Source: Abiotrophia defectiva_A
Lineage (GTDB): Bacteria > Bacillota > Bacilli > Lactobacillales > Aerococcaceae
Direction of reading: 5' to 3'
Length of the DNA stretch: 52,619 bases
Assembly (NCBI GenBank): GCA_963546405.1
Contig: CAUUNL010000003.1
Span: 1-52,619, forward strand
A program made the translations under genes and the position numbers. Under the pieces are notes generated by a model. That model did no database searches. It was given only the letters and a program-made list of their open reading frames with translations, and was not told the origin of the DNA. Below, piece by piece: positions 34,176-41,869 of the stretch. Positions within the stretch are counted from its first letter, which is position 1. Each line of letters begins with the position of its first letter.

Positions 34176-34196
34176 TTGTACAGAGTCATGTACAAT
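34176..34196 (+). promoter_or_regulatory. Palindrome over a possible ireB promoter
   Basis: TTGTACA-N6-TGTACAA (34176-34195) overlaps a possible -10 TACAAT (34191-34196) with a weak -35 TTCCAA (34168-34173). Confidence 0.4.
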
Positions 34197-34224
34197 AAGA
34201 TTAAACGAGAGGATTGGTGATAGT

Positions 34225-34482
34225 ATGCAATCATTAGATGAAACCATCTTATTTAGCTTAGATGATCTCAATAAGCAGACCATTCGCGAAGTACTAGAGA
34301 TTGTATTTAGCGCCCTAGAAGAAAAAGGGTATGATGCAACCAACCAGATTGTGGGTTATCTCTTGTCAGGAGATCCAGCCTACATTCCACGTCATCGTGA
34401 CGCCAGAAACTTAATTCGCCGTTATGAGCGCGATGAGATTGTGGAAGCCTTAGTCCGCTACTACGTTAAAGGAAATCGCTAA
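34225..34482 (+). CDS. ireB: IreB/ReoM-family regulatory phosphoprotein
   Basis: Small substrate of PASTA-domain Ser/Thr kinases (IreK in enterococci, PrkA in Listeria as ReoM) that adjusts envelope precursor synthesis via MurA degradation. 85 residues, entirely helical in appearance; the Thr-containing N terminus (MQSLDETILFSL) is where the kinase acts in ReoM, and DPAYIPRHRDARNLIRRYERDEIVEALVRYY is the conserved core. GAGAGGATTGGTGATAGT precedes the ATG. The kinase gene is not in this window. Confidence 0.93.
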   Translation: MQSLDETILFSLDDLNKQTIREVLEIVFSALEEKGYDATNQIVGYLLSGDPAYIPRHRDARNLIRRYERDEIVEALVRYYVKGNR

Positions 34483-34485
34483 ACC

Positions 34486-34914
34486 ATGTATAAACGTATT
34501 ATGGGCTTGGACGTAGGATCCAAGACAGTAGGAGTGGCTGTTAGCGACTTAATGGGCTGGACAGCCCAAGGCCTTGAGACCATTCGTATTGACGAAGCAG
34601 CGGGGGACTTAGGTTATGACCGCCTGCTGGAACTGGTTGATCAGCACCAGGTTAAGGAGCTTGTTATTGGCTTGCCCAAGAATATGAACAATAGCCTGGG
34701 ACCAAGAGCAGAAGCCTCAATGGCCTATGGAGAGGGAATTAGTAAGTTAAGACCTGAATTGACTATCCACTATCAGGATGAGCGCTTAACCACTTCGCAA
34801 GCAGAACGTATGCTTGTGACGGAGGGCAATGTTAGCCGCAAGAAACGCAAGCAAGTTATTGATAAGCTAGCTGCGGTCATTATCCTACAGAATTATTTAG
34901 ACCGAATTAATTAA
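34486..34914 (+). CDS. ruvX: Pre-16S rRNA nuclease / Holliday junction resolvase-like YqgF
   Basis: RNase H-fold nuclease of the YqgF/RuvX family, implicated in 16S rRNA 5' end maturation. 142 residues. The three acidic motifs are visible: MGLDVGSKTVGVAVSD, ELVIGLPKNMNN and YQDERLTTSQAE. Three bases after ireB and upstream of the DUF1292 gene, the standard order. Confidence 0.94.
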   Translation: MYKRIMGLDVGSKTVGVAVSDLMGWTAQGLETIRIDEAAGDLGYDRLLELVDQHQVKELVIGLPKNMNNSLGPRAEASMAYGEGISKLRPELTIHYQDERLTTSQAERMLVTEGNVSRKKRKQVIDKLAAVIILQNYLDRIN

Positions 34915-34930
34915 GGAAGGGGGCATAGCT

Positions 34931-35251
34931 ATGCCACACGAACACGACCACCATCACGATCATCATCATGACCACGACCACCACGAACATATTACCATTG
35001 TGGATGAGAACGGAAATGAGGCTTTATACGAGATTCTCTTTACCTTCGAATCAGAAGATTATGGTAAGAACTACGTCATTCTCTACCCAGCGGGTGCTAT
35101 TGACGATGAGGACGTAGAACTTCAAGCTTACTCATTTACGGAAGGTGAGGACGGACAGTCCGGTGAATTATTGCCAATCGAAGATGAGAAAGAATGGGAT
35201 ATGGTTGAGGAAGTCCTCAATACCTTCTTAGACGAAGAAGGCAATTTCTAA
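34931..35251 (+). CDS. DUF1292 protein with a His-rich N terminus
   Basis: YrzB-type protein of unknown function always found after ireB-ruvX. 106 residues. The DUF1292 body is acidic (ITIVDENGNEALYEILFTFES, VILYPAGAIDDEDVELQAYSFTEGEDGQ). Unusual is the first 20 residues: 12 are His and most of the rest Asp or Glu, a possible metal-binding tail. RBS AAGGAAGGGGGC. A terminator follows, so it ends the alaS-side operon. Confidence 0.9.
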   Translation: MPHEHDHHHDHHHDHDHHEHITIVDENGNEALYEILFTFESEDYGKNYVILYPAGAIDDEDVELQAYSFTEGEDGQSGELLPIEDEKEWDMVEEVLNTFLDEEGNF

Positions 35252-35257
35252 GCTAGT

Positions 35258-35296
35258 AAAAACCTGGGAGTTTGAATATGACTCCCAGGTTTTATT
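35258..35296 (+). terminator. Terminator after the DUF1292 gene
   Basis: AAAACCTGGGAGT / ACTCCCAGGTTTT (13 pairs, ending 35293) with a loop of about 9 bases, then ATTTTG. Confidence 0.9.
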
Positions 35297-35406
35297 TTGT
35301 TTTTTTATCTAGGAGGCTAAAGATGAATAGAAATAGTTTTAGTTTTTATAGTGCGAGTCTTTAACCGACTTGTAAAGGGAAAATAATGGCTATTTAACAG
35401 AAAAAT

Positions 35407-35415
35407 TGATATAAT
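35407..35415 (+). promoter_or_regulatory. Extended -10 promoter of mltG
   Basis: TG-A-TATAAT with a perfect hexamer at 35410-35415; the -35 position holds TGGCTA. Confidence 0.7.
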
Positions 35416-35460
35416 GCATAGGATATATTGAATCTATCACATAGCGAAGGAGGTTCCTCA

Positions 35461-36636
35461 GTGAAAGTAGATTGGGACAAAGTCAAACAAGATGCGGAAC
35501 TTAAGGAAGATCATCAGGTAAAAGAAGAATTGATGACCCAACGCATCGTCAAATACATTATCTTAGGATTAGTTGCCTTGGCCTTAGTTGTAGGTTTAGG
35601 TTGCTTCTGGTACTATAACGATTCCCTAAAGGCAGTTAACAACCAAAAGACAGAGACCGTGCAAGTGACCATTCCAATTGGCTCTAGCAGTAAGGACATC
35701 GCGCGTTTACTTAAGTCTCAAGGCTTGATTAAGAATGCCGATATCTTTAGCTTCTATATGAAGGCCAAAAGTGTCAATGGTCTCCAAGCAGGTCACTATG
35801 ACTTAAGTCCTTCCATGGATGCCGATACCATCATTGCAACCCTTCAAAAGGGTGGTAAACCGATCGAAGTCGATGTGGATACCAAACTAACCGTTGTTGA
35901 AGGTATGCAACTGGAACAAATTGCCCAAATGGTGGAAGAAAACACCCCGATTAAGGCAGCTGATTTCTTAGCAACTGCTAATGATGCTAGCTTCATCGAA
36001 GAGTTAAAATCTCAATATCCGAGCTTAATTTCAGGTTTGGATGGGGTAGAAGGGCTCAAATATAAGTTAGAAGGTTACCTCTATCCGGCAACCTATGACT
36101 ATATCGCTGGTACCAATGTTAAAGACCTGATTAAACAAATGGTGGGCAAGATGAACCTTGAATACCAAAAACTCAAGGAAGATATGGGCAATACTAGCTT
36201 AAGTTTCCATCAAATCTTGACCCTAGCTTCTATTATAGAGAAGGAAGGGGTCACAGATGAAGATCGCAAGCTCATCTCTGGTGTCTTCTATAACCGTATG
36301 AACAACGAGATGCCACTGCAATCCGATATTACGGTCCTCTATGCCTTAGGTGAACACAAGGAACTGGTGACCATTAAGGATACTGAAGTGGAATCACTAT
36401 ACAACCTGTATAAGCATACGGGCTTAGGACCAGGGCCCTACAATAGCCCAAGTCTCAGTGCCATTCAGGCTGCCATCTATCCAACAGCCTCAGACTACTT
36501 CTACTTTGTAGCGGATATCGAGACCGGGAATGTCTACTATGCGACAACCTTGGAAGAACATGAAGCCCTAGTTGCTAAGTATGTCAATAAGAATAGCAGT
36601 CAAGAATCAAGCCTATCATCAAGCGAAACAGAATAA
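35461..36636 (+). CDS. mltG: Endolytic transglycosylase MltG
   Basis: Membrane enzyme that cuts nascent glycan strands and ends their elongation. 391 residues from GTG 35461 (after GAAGGAGG). Cytoplasmic tail, membrane helix at about 30-50, YceG N-terminal LysM-like subdomain (about 68-131), then the catalytic domain with LEGYLYPATY (203-212), catalytic Glu in ASIIEKE (E260) and MPLQSD. The C-terminal end is Ser/Glu-rich. The alternative start at 35428 lacks a ribosome site. Followed by udk, as in Bacillus (yrrL-...-udk-greA). Confidence 0.95.
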   Translation: MKVDWDKVKQDAELKEDHQVKEELMTQRIVKYIILGLVALALVVGLGCFWYYNDSLKAVNNQKTETVQVTIPIGSSSKDIARLLKSQGLIKNADIFSFYMKAKSVNGLQAGHYDLSPSMDADTIIATLQKGGKPIEVDVDTKLTVVEGMQLEQIAQMVEENTPIKAADFLATANDASFIEELKSQYPSLISGLDGVEGLKYKLEGYLYPATYDYIAGTNVKDLIKQMVGKMNLEYQKLKEDMGNTSLSFHQILTLASIIEKEGVTDEDRKLISGVFYNRMNNEMPLQSDITVLYALGEHKELVTIKDTEVESLYNLYKHTGLGPGPYNSPSLSAIQAAIYPTASDYFYFVADIETGNVYYATTLEEHEALVAKYVNKNSSQESSLSSSETE

Positions 36637-36659
36637 GAATAGAATGAGGGGAAAATAGT

Positions 36660-37310
36660 ATGTCAAATCGTCCGATTGTAATTGGCGTAACCGGGGGTTC
36701 CGGGAGTGGAAAGTCCAGTGTCAGCATGAAGCTCATGGAGATTTTCGCCGATTTATCTGTCATGATGCTCCAGCATGACTTCTACTATAAGGACCAATCT
36801 CACCTGCCTTTTGAAGAAAGACTTAAAACCAACTATGACCATCCATTGGCTTTTGACACGGATTTATTCGTGGCCGATCTTAATCGTCTCTTAGAGGGGC
36901 AAGCCATCGATAAGCCAGTTTATGACTTTGCCAACCACACGCGTAGTAGTGAAGTCATTCATCAAGAATCCAAGGATGTCATCATCGTGGAAGGGATTCT
37001 TATTCTGGAAGATCCGCGCTTACGTGACTTAATGGATATCAAGGTTTATGTTGATACCGATGACGATATTCGTTTGGCTCGCCGTATTCTCCGCGATATT
37101 AAAGAGCGTGGCCGTTCAGTGGAGTCGGTCATCAACCAATATGTGGACGTGGTTAAGCCAATGCACCATCAATTCATTGAGCCAACTAAGCGTTATGCTG
37201 ATATTATTGTCCCAGAAGGGGGCTATAACCAAGTGGCGATTGACCTCTTAGCCACCAAGATTCATTCTATCCTACAAGGCAAGGCTCTCGAAGCCAAACA
37301 AGAAGCCTAA
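36660..37310 (+). CDS. udk: Uridine kinase
   Basis: Phosphorylates uridine and cytidine for pyrimidine salvage. 216 residues; P-loop GVTGGSGSGKSSVS, HDFYYKD, NYDHPLAFDTDLF and GRSVESVINQYVDVVKPMHHQFIEPTKRYADIIVPEG. In an operon with mltG (23-base gap). Confidence 0.96.
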   Translation: MSNRPIVIGVTGGSGSGKSSVSMKLMEIFADLSVMMLQHDFYYKDQSHLPFEERLKTNYDHPLAFDTDLFVADLNRLLEGQAIDKPVYDFANHTRSSEVIHQESKDVIIVEGILILEDPRLRDLMDIKVYVDTDDDIRLARRILRDIKERGRSVESVINQYVDVVKPMHHQFIEPTKRYADIIVPEGGYNQVAIDLLATKIHSILQGKALEAKQEA

Positions 37311-37356
37311 GCAAAAGATGCTCTATAAATTTTTATGCCTAACTGTCAAATTATGA

Positions 37357-37385
37357 TTGCTAAATAACCAAGATAGTGTTATATT
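37357..37385 (+). promoter_or_regulatory. Promoter of the greA leader
   Basis: TTGCTA (37357-37362), 17-base spacer, TG-T-TATATT (hexamer 37380-37385). Predicted start near 37392. Confidence 0.8.
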
Positions 37386-37410
37386 ATTTCTGTTCTGACA
37401 GAGGCAAGAC

Positions 37411-37452
37411 CGAGTGAGTTAGCCAATGGCTAATTCGCTCGTGTTATTTTGT
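37411..37452 (+). terminator. Leader terminator between the greA promoter and greA
   Basis: CGAGTGAGTTAGCC (37411-37424) / GGCTAATTCGCTCG (37428-37441) form 14 pairs with two G-U, loop AAT, followed by TGTTATTTTGTTT. It lies downstream of the promoter and about 55 bases before the greA ATG, so it can attenuate greA. Confidence 0.8.
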
Positions 37453-37508
37453 TTCTCATGGGGGGACGAGAAGCATCTATCCATTAAAAATAAGGAGTTA
37501 AGTCGTAT

Positions 37509-37988
37509 ATGGAAGAAAAAGTATACCCAATGACCCTGGAAGGGAAAGCCAAATTAGAGGCTGAATTGGAAGATTTAAAAGTTAATAAACGTAAGGAGAT
37601 TATCGAGCGTATTAAGATTGCCCGTTCATACGGTGACTTATCTGAAAACTCAGAGTACGATGCAGCCAAGGACGAACAAGCCTTCGTTGAAGGCCGCATC
37701 TCTGTCATTGAGAAAATGATTCGTTTTGCGCAAATCATTGATGATCGTGATGTGGCAGATGATGTAGTAACCTTAGGTCGTACGGTAAGCTTCATTGAAT
37801 TGCCAGGTAGTGACGAAGAGTCTTATACCATTGTGGGTTCTGCTGAAGCGGATCCTTTGGAAGCTAAGATTTCTAATGATTCACCAATTGCTAAGGCAAT
37901 CATTGGTAAGAAATTAGGGGATGTCGTAACAGTGGAAACTCCAGGCGGATCCTTCGATTTGAAGATTACCAAAATTGAGAAAAATTAA
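37509..37988 (+). CDS. greA: Transcription elongation factor GreA
   Basis: Stimulates transcript cleavage by backtracked RNA polymerase. 159 residues. N-terminal coiled coil with the tip acidic pair (SYGDLSENSEYDAAKDEQAFVEGRI) and a C-terminal FKBP-like domain ending ETPGGSFDLKITKIE. TAAGGAGTTAAGTCGTAT precedes the ATG. Separated from udk by the promoter and leader terminator above. Confidence 0.97.
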   Translation: MEEKVYPMTLEGKAKLEAELEDLKVNKRKEIIERIKIARSYGDLSENSEYDAAKDEQAFVEGRISVIEKMIRFAQIIDDRDVADDVVTLGRTVSFIELPGSDEESYTIVGSAEADPLEAKISNDSPIAKAIIGKKLGDVVTVETPGGSFDLKITKIEKN

Positions 37989-37996
37989 CTTACTTA

Positions 37997-38031
37997 GAGG
38001 CTAGTATGAGATGCTAGCCTCTTTTCTTTTG
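37997..38031 (+). terminator. Intrinsic terminator of greA
   Basis: AGAGGCTAG (37997-38005) / CTAGCCTCT (38015-38023) then TTTCTTTT. Confidence 0.9.
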
Positions 38032-38097
38032 CCGAATTATGGAGCAGCTTTTCCTAGGTGATGGGGGTTAAGGGTTTTCCTATGGCTTAAAATTGTT

Positions 38098-38103
38098 TAT
38101 AAT
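38098..38103 (+). promoter_or_regulatory. Likely -10 of the liaFSR promoter
   Basis: TATAAT at 38098-38103. The sequence 17 bases upstream (TTTTCC) is a poor -35, which would fit an activator-dependent promoter; control by LiaR itself is known in other species and only inferred here. Confidence 0.5.
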
Positions 38104-38136
38104 AAGAAGCGTAAGTTAAGAAAGGAGGACGGACAG

Positions 38137-38889
38137 ATGATTGCTTTCTTAAAGCGCCATATTTTCCAGATTTTGGCTTTGGCTGGGACAGCCTTGGTCT
38201 TTGAACTCATGGGGCGGGGCGTCACCTTTCTCTTGTTTTTAGGAAGCCTAGTCCTGCTAGTTGCCAGTGTCTACATACCCATTGGCATTTTTAGGGGTAT
38301 GACCCTGGTTCTGTCCTTGACTAGTTTCTTTGTGGCCATTTTTATGACCCAATCCATCTGGCTAGTGCTCTTGGTCTTGGTGCTCTTTTACTGGCTCTTC
38401 CGTGGCCCAAACGGCAATGAATTTCTGGTCTGGGGTGAGTCCTTGCTTCATCCCTTCGGTGGTTCCAAGGAAGCCTATCATGGGGTTAAGTTAATTCAAC
38501 CTCAGAGCGGCCAGCGGACCCTAATCAAGCGTGAATCCCTGATCGCCTCTATGGAATCTAAAACCAACTATTATGAATGGGATGATATCAATATTGTCTT
38601 CTTAGGAGGGAGTTCCATTGTCGATTTGGGCAACACCCTCCTGCCGCCTGAGCAATCGACCATTGTCATTCGTAAATTATTTGGCCGTACGCGGCTGATT
38701 ATTCCGCGTGACGTAGGTTTCCGACTCAATATCTCAGCTATATCAGGTGCGGTGGTCTTCGAGAACCAAAGCTATTCCTTAGTAGGGGAAAACTTCCGTT
38801 GGGAGACTGCAGGATATGCCGCAACGCCACGTCGGCTCAATATCATGATTTCTGTTGGCTTTGGTGAAGTGGAGGTGATTGTGCTATGA
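38137..38889 (+). CDS. liaF: LiaF-like regulator of cell envelope stress
   Basis: Membrane protein that keeps the LiaS kinase inactive when the envelope is intact. 250 residues with four hydrophobic segments in the first 100 residues and the C-terminal cell-wall-active-antibiotics-response domain (INIVFLGGSSIVDLGNTLLPP, IVIRKLFGRTRLIIPRDVGFRLNISAISGAVVFENQ). AAAGGAGGACGGACAG precedes the ATG. Overlaps liaS by 4 bases. Confidence 0.92.
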   Translation: MIAFLKRHIFQILALAGTALVFELMGRGVTFLLFLGSLVLLVASVYIPIGIFRGMTLVLSLTSFFVAIFMTQSIWLVLLVLVLFYWLFRGPNGNEFLVWGESLLHPFGGSKEAYHGVKLIQPQSGQRTLIKRESLIASMESKTNYYEWDDINIVFLGGSSIVDLGNTLLPPEQSTIVIRKLFGRTRLIIPRDVGFRLNISAISGAVVFENQSYSLVGENFRWETAGYAATPRRLNIMISVGFGEVEVIVL

Positions 38890-39944
38890 ACCTACATTTA
38901 TGGCGCCGTCTCTTCCTCTATCAGCTCTTGGTTAATTTGGCCATTACAACCATTATGGTGGGTCTTCAAGTCTACGTCTTCCAGACCTTGACTTTGGCTA
39001 GTCTCTGGGAGTTGACCTGGTTCCAAATTCCATTTTATCTGGTCTTAGTAGGGGCTAATTTCAGTATTGCCCTGGTAGTATCAGGCTTCCTGACTTTCTT
39101 TCTCAGTGGCCCTTATGAAGAGCTTCGGGCTAAGATTAATTGGCTTTTGCTAGGAAAATATCAACATCCTATTTTTAAGGATTCTGGCAAGGGGCTGCAC
39201 GCCTGGTACGATTATAGTGGTGTGGTTTCATCAGATCTCAACCGTATCCGTGACAAGCTGGTTCAGCTGTCTAGAGACCTGCAGGATTTTGCTGCTTCCC
39301 CAACCTTCGTAGGGGAAGAAACCAAGGAAGAAATTATCGAGACTGAACGTCATCGGATTGCGCGGGAGCTTCATGATTCGGTTAGTCAGCAGCTCTTTGC
39401 AGCCACTATGATGCTTTCAGCCATCAAAGACCAAGAGCAGGTTGAGATTGCAGAACCTATCCGCCAACAAATTATTCGGGTCGATAAGGTTATTTCGACG
39501 GCTCAAATTGAGATGCGAGCCCTCTTATTACATTTGAGACCGATTGGATTAGAAGATCGGTCCCTTAAGCAGGGGATTGAACAGTTATTACTTGAGCTCC
39601 AGACCAAGATTCCGACGACGATTGTCTGGGACTTGGCCGATGTGCGCTTGGAATCCGGTATTGAGGACCATCTCTTCCGCATTGTACAAGAAGCTATTTC
39701 TAATACCTTAAGACACGCTAGAGCTAACCGTCTGGAGGTCTACCTCCAGGTGGATGAGAGCTCGGCTCAGCTCAAAATTGTGGATGATGGCTTAGGTTTT
39801 AACATGGATAAGGCTGACAAGGTGGGGTCTTATGGTTTGCGTAATATCCGGGAACGGGTGACCAATCTTGGGGGCGAATGTAAAATTCTCAGTATGACAG
39901 GTAAGGGGACCGTTCTGGATATCACCCTTCCTATCAGATTTTAA
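38886..39944 (+). CDS. liaS: LiaS/VraS-like sensor histidine kinase
   Basis: Intramembrane-sensing kinase of the LiaFSR system. 352 residues. Two membrane helices (about 10-35 and 50-75) with a very short outer loop, HAMP-like linker, HisKA_3 dimerisation domain with phosphorylated H163 (IARELHDSVSQQLFAA) and HATPase_c (VQEAISNTLRHA, DDGLGFN, GSYGLRNIRERV). Translationally coupled to liaF. Confidence 0.94.
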   Translation: MNLHLWRRLFLYQLLVNLAITTIMVGLQVYVFQTLTLASLWELTWFQIPFYLVLVGANFSIALVVSGFLTFFLSGPYEELRAKINWLLLGKYQHPIFKDSGKGLHAWYDYSGVVSSDLNRIRDKLVQLSRDLQDFAASPTFVGEETKEEIIETERHRIARELHDSVSQQLFAATMMLSAIKDQEQVEIAEPIRQQIIRVDKVISTAQIEMRALLLHLRPIGLEDRSLKQGIEQLLLELQTKIPTTIVWDLADVRLESGIEDHLFRIVQEAISNTLRHARANRLEVYLQVDESSAQLKIVDDGLGFNMDKADKVGSYGLRNIRERVTNLGGECKILSMTGKGTVLDITLPIRF

Positions 39945-39956
39945 GGAGGTAAGTAG

Positions 39957-40592
39957 ATGATTAAGGTATTACTAGTGGACGACCATGAAATGGTCCGACT
40001 AGGTGTCTCTTCATATTTGATGATTCAGACTGATATGGAGGTAGTGGGGGAGGCCAGCAATGGCTTGGAAGGTTATCATAAGGCCCTTGAACTACGACCA
40101 GACATTATCCTTATGGACTTAGTCATGGATGTCATGGATGGGATTGAGGCTACTCAGAAGATTATGGCAGATTGGCCTCAAGCTAAGATTATTATCGTAA
40201 CCTCCTTCCTGGATGATGAGAAGGTCTATCCGGCTATGGAGGCGGGAGCTAGCTCCTACTTACTTAAGACTTCGTCTGCTGCTGAAATTGCCCAAGCCAT
40301 CCGTTCTACCTATCAAGGGCATAAGGTGATTGAACCTGCCGTGACAGAGAAGATTATCGAGCACCGATTAGATCAAGCACGGCCTAAGCCTCATGATGAG
40401 TTGACTAATCGGGAGTTGGATGTCTTACGTCTAATAGGTCAAGGCTACTCCAATCAAGCTATTGCCGAGGAGCTGGTCATTACCCTTAAGACGGTTAAGA
40501 CCCATGTCTCCAATATCTTCACCAAGTTGGAAGTAGAAGACCGTACTCAGGCGGCTATTTACGCGGTTCACCATCATTTGGACGGTCAGTGA
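39957..40592 (+). CDS. liaR: LiaR/VraR-like response regulator
   Basis: NarL-type transcription factor activated by LiaS. 211 residues. Receiver domain with D54 (IILMDLVMDVMDG), conserved VDDH near the N terminus and K in LLKTS; C-terminal LuxR helix-turn-helix (LTNRELDVLRLIGQGYSNQAIAEELVITLKTVKTHVSNIF). RBS AAGGAGGTAAGTAG. No obvious target operon such as liaIH lies next to it. Confidence 0.95.
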   Translation: MIKVLLVDDHEMVRLGVSSYLMIQTDMEVVGEASNGLEGYHKALELRPDIILMDLVMDVMDGIEATQKIMADWPQAKIIIVTSFLDDEKVYPAMEAGASSYLLKTSSAAEIAQAIRSTYQGHKVIEPAVTEKIIEHRLDQARPKPHDELTNRELDVLRLIGQGYSNQAIAEELVITLKTVKTHVSNIFTKLEVEDRTQAAIYAVHHHLDGQ

Positions 40593-40622
40593 GCACCTAG
40601 TTAGGTCCTGTCTTAAGGACCA

Positions 40623-40631
40623 TGCTATAAT
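40623..40631 (+). promoter_or_regulatory. Extended -10 promoter of the HesB-like gene
   Basis: TG-C-TATAAT with the hexamer at 40626-40631. A GGTCCT / AGGACC hairpin just upstream (about 40604-40620) may partly terminate liaR transcripts. Confidence 0.65.
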
Positions 40632-40664
40632 AAAAACAGCAAGTCAAGAGAAGGAGTGTAAGGG

Positions 40665-40991
40665 ATGGAATTAAAAGTAGATCCAGCATCAGTTGCTTGG
40701 TTTAAGGAAGAAGTAGGATTGCCCCAAGGGGCTGGCGTACGTTTTTTAGTCAAGGTTTATGGTTGTAGCCCTATTAACAGCGGCTTTTCCCTCGCTATGG
40801 AAACCAACTACCCGAGTGAACCAGGTGTCACTTATGAAGCAGACGGCGTGCTCTTCTATATTGAGAGTCGTGACGAATGGTTCTTCGATGGACATGATTT
40901 GTCGGTTGAGTTTGATGAGGGTCATGGTGAGCCGGCTTATATTTTTGTAAAAGATGGGGTGGCTGTCAATCCCCTAGTGAAGGAGGCTTAA
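40665..40991 (+). CDS. HesB/IscA-like family protein (YneR type)
   Basis: Small protein of the iron-sulfur biosynthesis-like fold. 108 residues with only one conserved Cys (VKVYGCSPINSGFSLAM) and no C-terminal CxC, as in the YneR subgroup; cluster assembly is therefore doubtful. GAAGGAGTGTAAGG precedes the ATG. Only 3 bases before the ECF S component, so the two are one transcript. Confidence 0.82.
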   Translation: MELKVDPASVAWFKEEVGLPQGAGVRFLVKVYGCSPINSGFSLAMETNYPSEPGVTYEADGVLFYIESRDEWFFDGHDLSVEFDEGHGEPAYIFVKDGVAVNPLVKEA

Positions 40992-40994
40992 GAC

Positions 40995-41612
40995 ATGACG
41001 CCAAATCAACGCTATGGTTCGCAAAATAAAACCAACCAACTAGTTAAATTAAGTGTCTTTGTGGCCATAATTATTATCCAATCATGGGTGCCTATGTTGG
41101 GTAACATTCCGACCCCAGTCTTATCCATTACTTACATCCATGTTACCGTCATTTTAGCAACTCTCTGGCTAGGTTGGAAAGAGGGCGTCTTGGTTGGGAC
41201 GGCTTGGGGATTAAATTCTTGGATTCGTGCCCTAACTGCACCTGTGTCACCCATTAATGCCCAAGTCTTAAATGATGTCATGGTCAGCGTCTTGCCACGT
41301 ATGCTCATGCCATTGATTTTGGCCGGCTTGATTGTGGTATTCAAGTCTTGGAGTAAAAATCCACGTCTAGTGGGAGCCTTGGCTGGCTTTAGTGGTAGTT
41401 TTCTCAATACTTTCTTGGTTTTAGGAGCTATTGTTTTATTCAAGCAAGAAGTTTATATGACCATTAAAGGGGTAGACCAGACCGGTCTTTGGCAATTATT
41501 AGGGGGCATCATTGCGACCAACGGGATCTTGGAAGCTTTTGTGGCAGCTATTCTAACCCCAATTTTCTATCAAGTGACCTTACAACTGGCTAAGCGTCAG
41601 GGACAACATTAA
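40995..41612 (+). CDS. ECF transporter S component, possibly pantothenate (PanT-like)
   Basis: Integral membrane substrate-binding subunit of an energy-coupling factor transporter. 205 residues with about six helices; LSVFVAIIIIQSWVPMLGNIPTPVLSITYIHVTVILATLWLG matches the PanT-like group. The start follows AAGGAGGCTTAAGAC, overlapping the end of the HesB-like gene. No regulatory RNA is visible to confirm a ligand, so the substrate is tentative. Needs EcfAA'T from elsewhere. Confidence 0.75.
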   Translation: MTPNQRYGSQNKTNQLVKLSVFVAIIIIQSWVPMLGNIPTPVLSITYIHVTVILATLWLGWKEGVLVGTAWGLNSWIRALTAPVSPINAQVLNDVMVSVLPRMLMPLILAGLIVVFKSWSKNPRLVGALAGFSGSFLNTFLVLGAIVLFKQEVYMTIKGVDQTGLWQLLGGIIATNGILEAFVAAILTPIFYQVTLQLAKRQGQH

Positions 41613-41621
41613 GCCTATAAG

Positions 41622-41649
41622 AAGCGAACTGTGAAGGTTCGCTTTTTTT
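41622..41649 (+). terminator. Terminator after the ECF S component
   Basis: AAGCGAAC (41622-41629) / GTTCGCTT (41637-41644), then T5. Confidence 0.92.
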
Positions 41650-41726
41650 ATGCTTTTAGGGCTTAGACTGCCTTGCTTTAAGCAAGATTTAGTTGATTTT
41701 TCGGCTATCTAGCGCACTAGGGCGAC

Positions 41727-41740
41727 ATTTTCATGAAAAT
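41727..41740 (+). promoter_or_regulatory. Palindrome upstream of the BMP transporter promoter
   Basis: Perfect 14-base palindrome ATTTTCATGAAAAT, 46 bases before the -35. Regulator unknown. Confidence 0.3.
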
Positions 41741-41785
41741 ATACGAACGATTGAGAATGGTTTTAGTAAAACATCATCGAATTTC

Positions 41786-41814
41786 TTGCTAGATTGACCT
41801 AATAATGATATAAT
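41786..41814 (+). promoter_or_regulatory. Promoter of the BMP transporter operon
   Basis: TTGCTA (41786-41791), 17-base spacer, TG-A-TATAAT (hexamer 41809-41814). The layout is the same as the greA promoter. Confidence 0.82.
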
Positions 41815-41869
41815 GTAAGGGAATTCAGAGCGAGTTCACGAGTAAGAAATATTCAAAGGAGATGTTTTA

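Noticed and set aside
34931..34993. Possible cloning tag because of the His-rich start
   Set aside because: The tail is mixed with Asp and Glu, uses varied His codons and continues directly into a native DUF1292 body.
41741..41757. Possible PurR box (TACGAACGATT)
   Set aside because: Only one CGAAC is present, two positions differ from the consensus, and no second box is seen at the required spacing.
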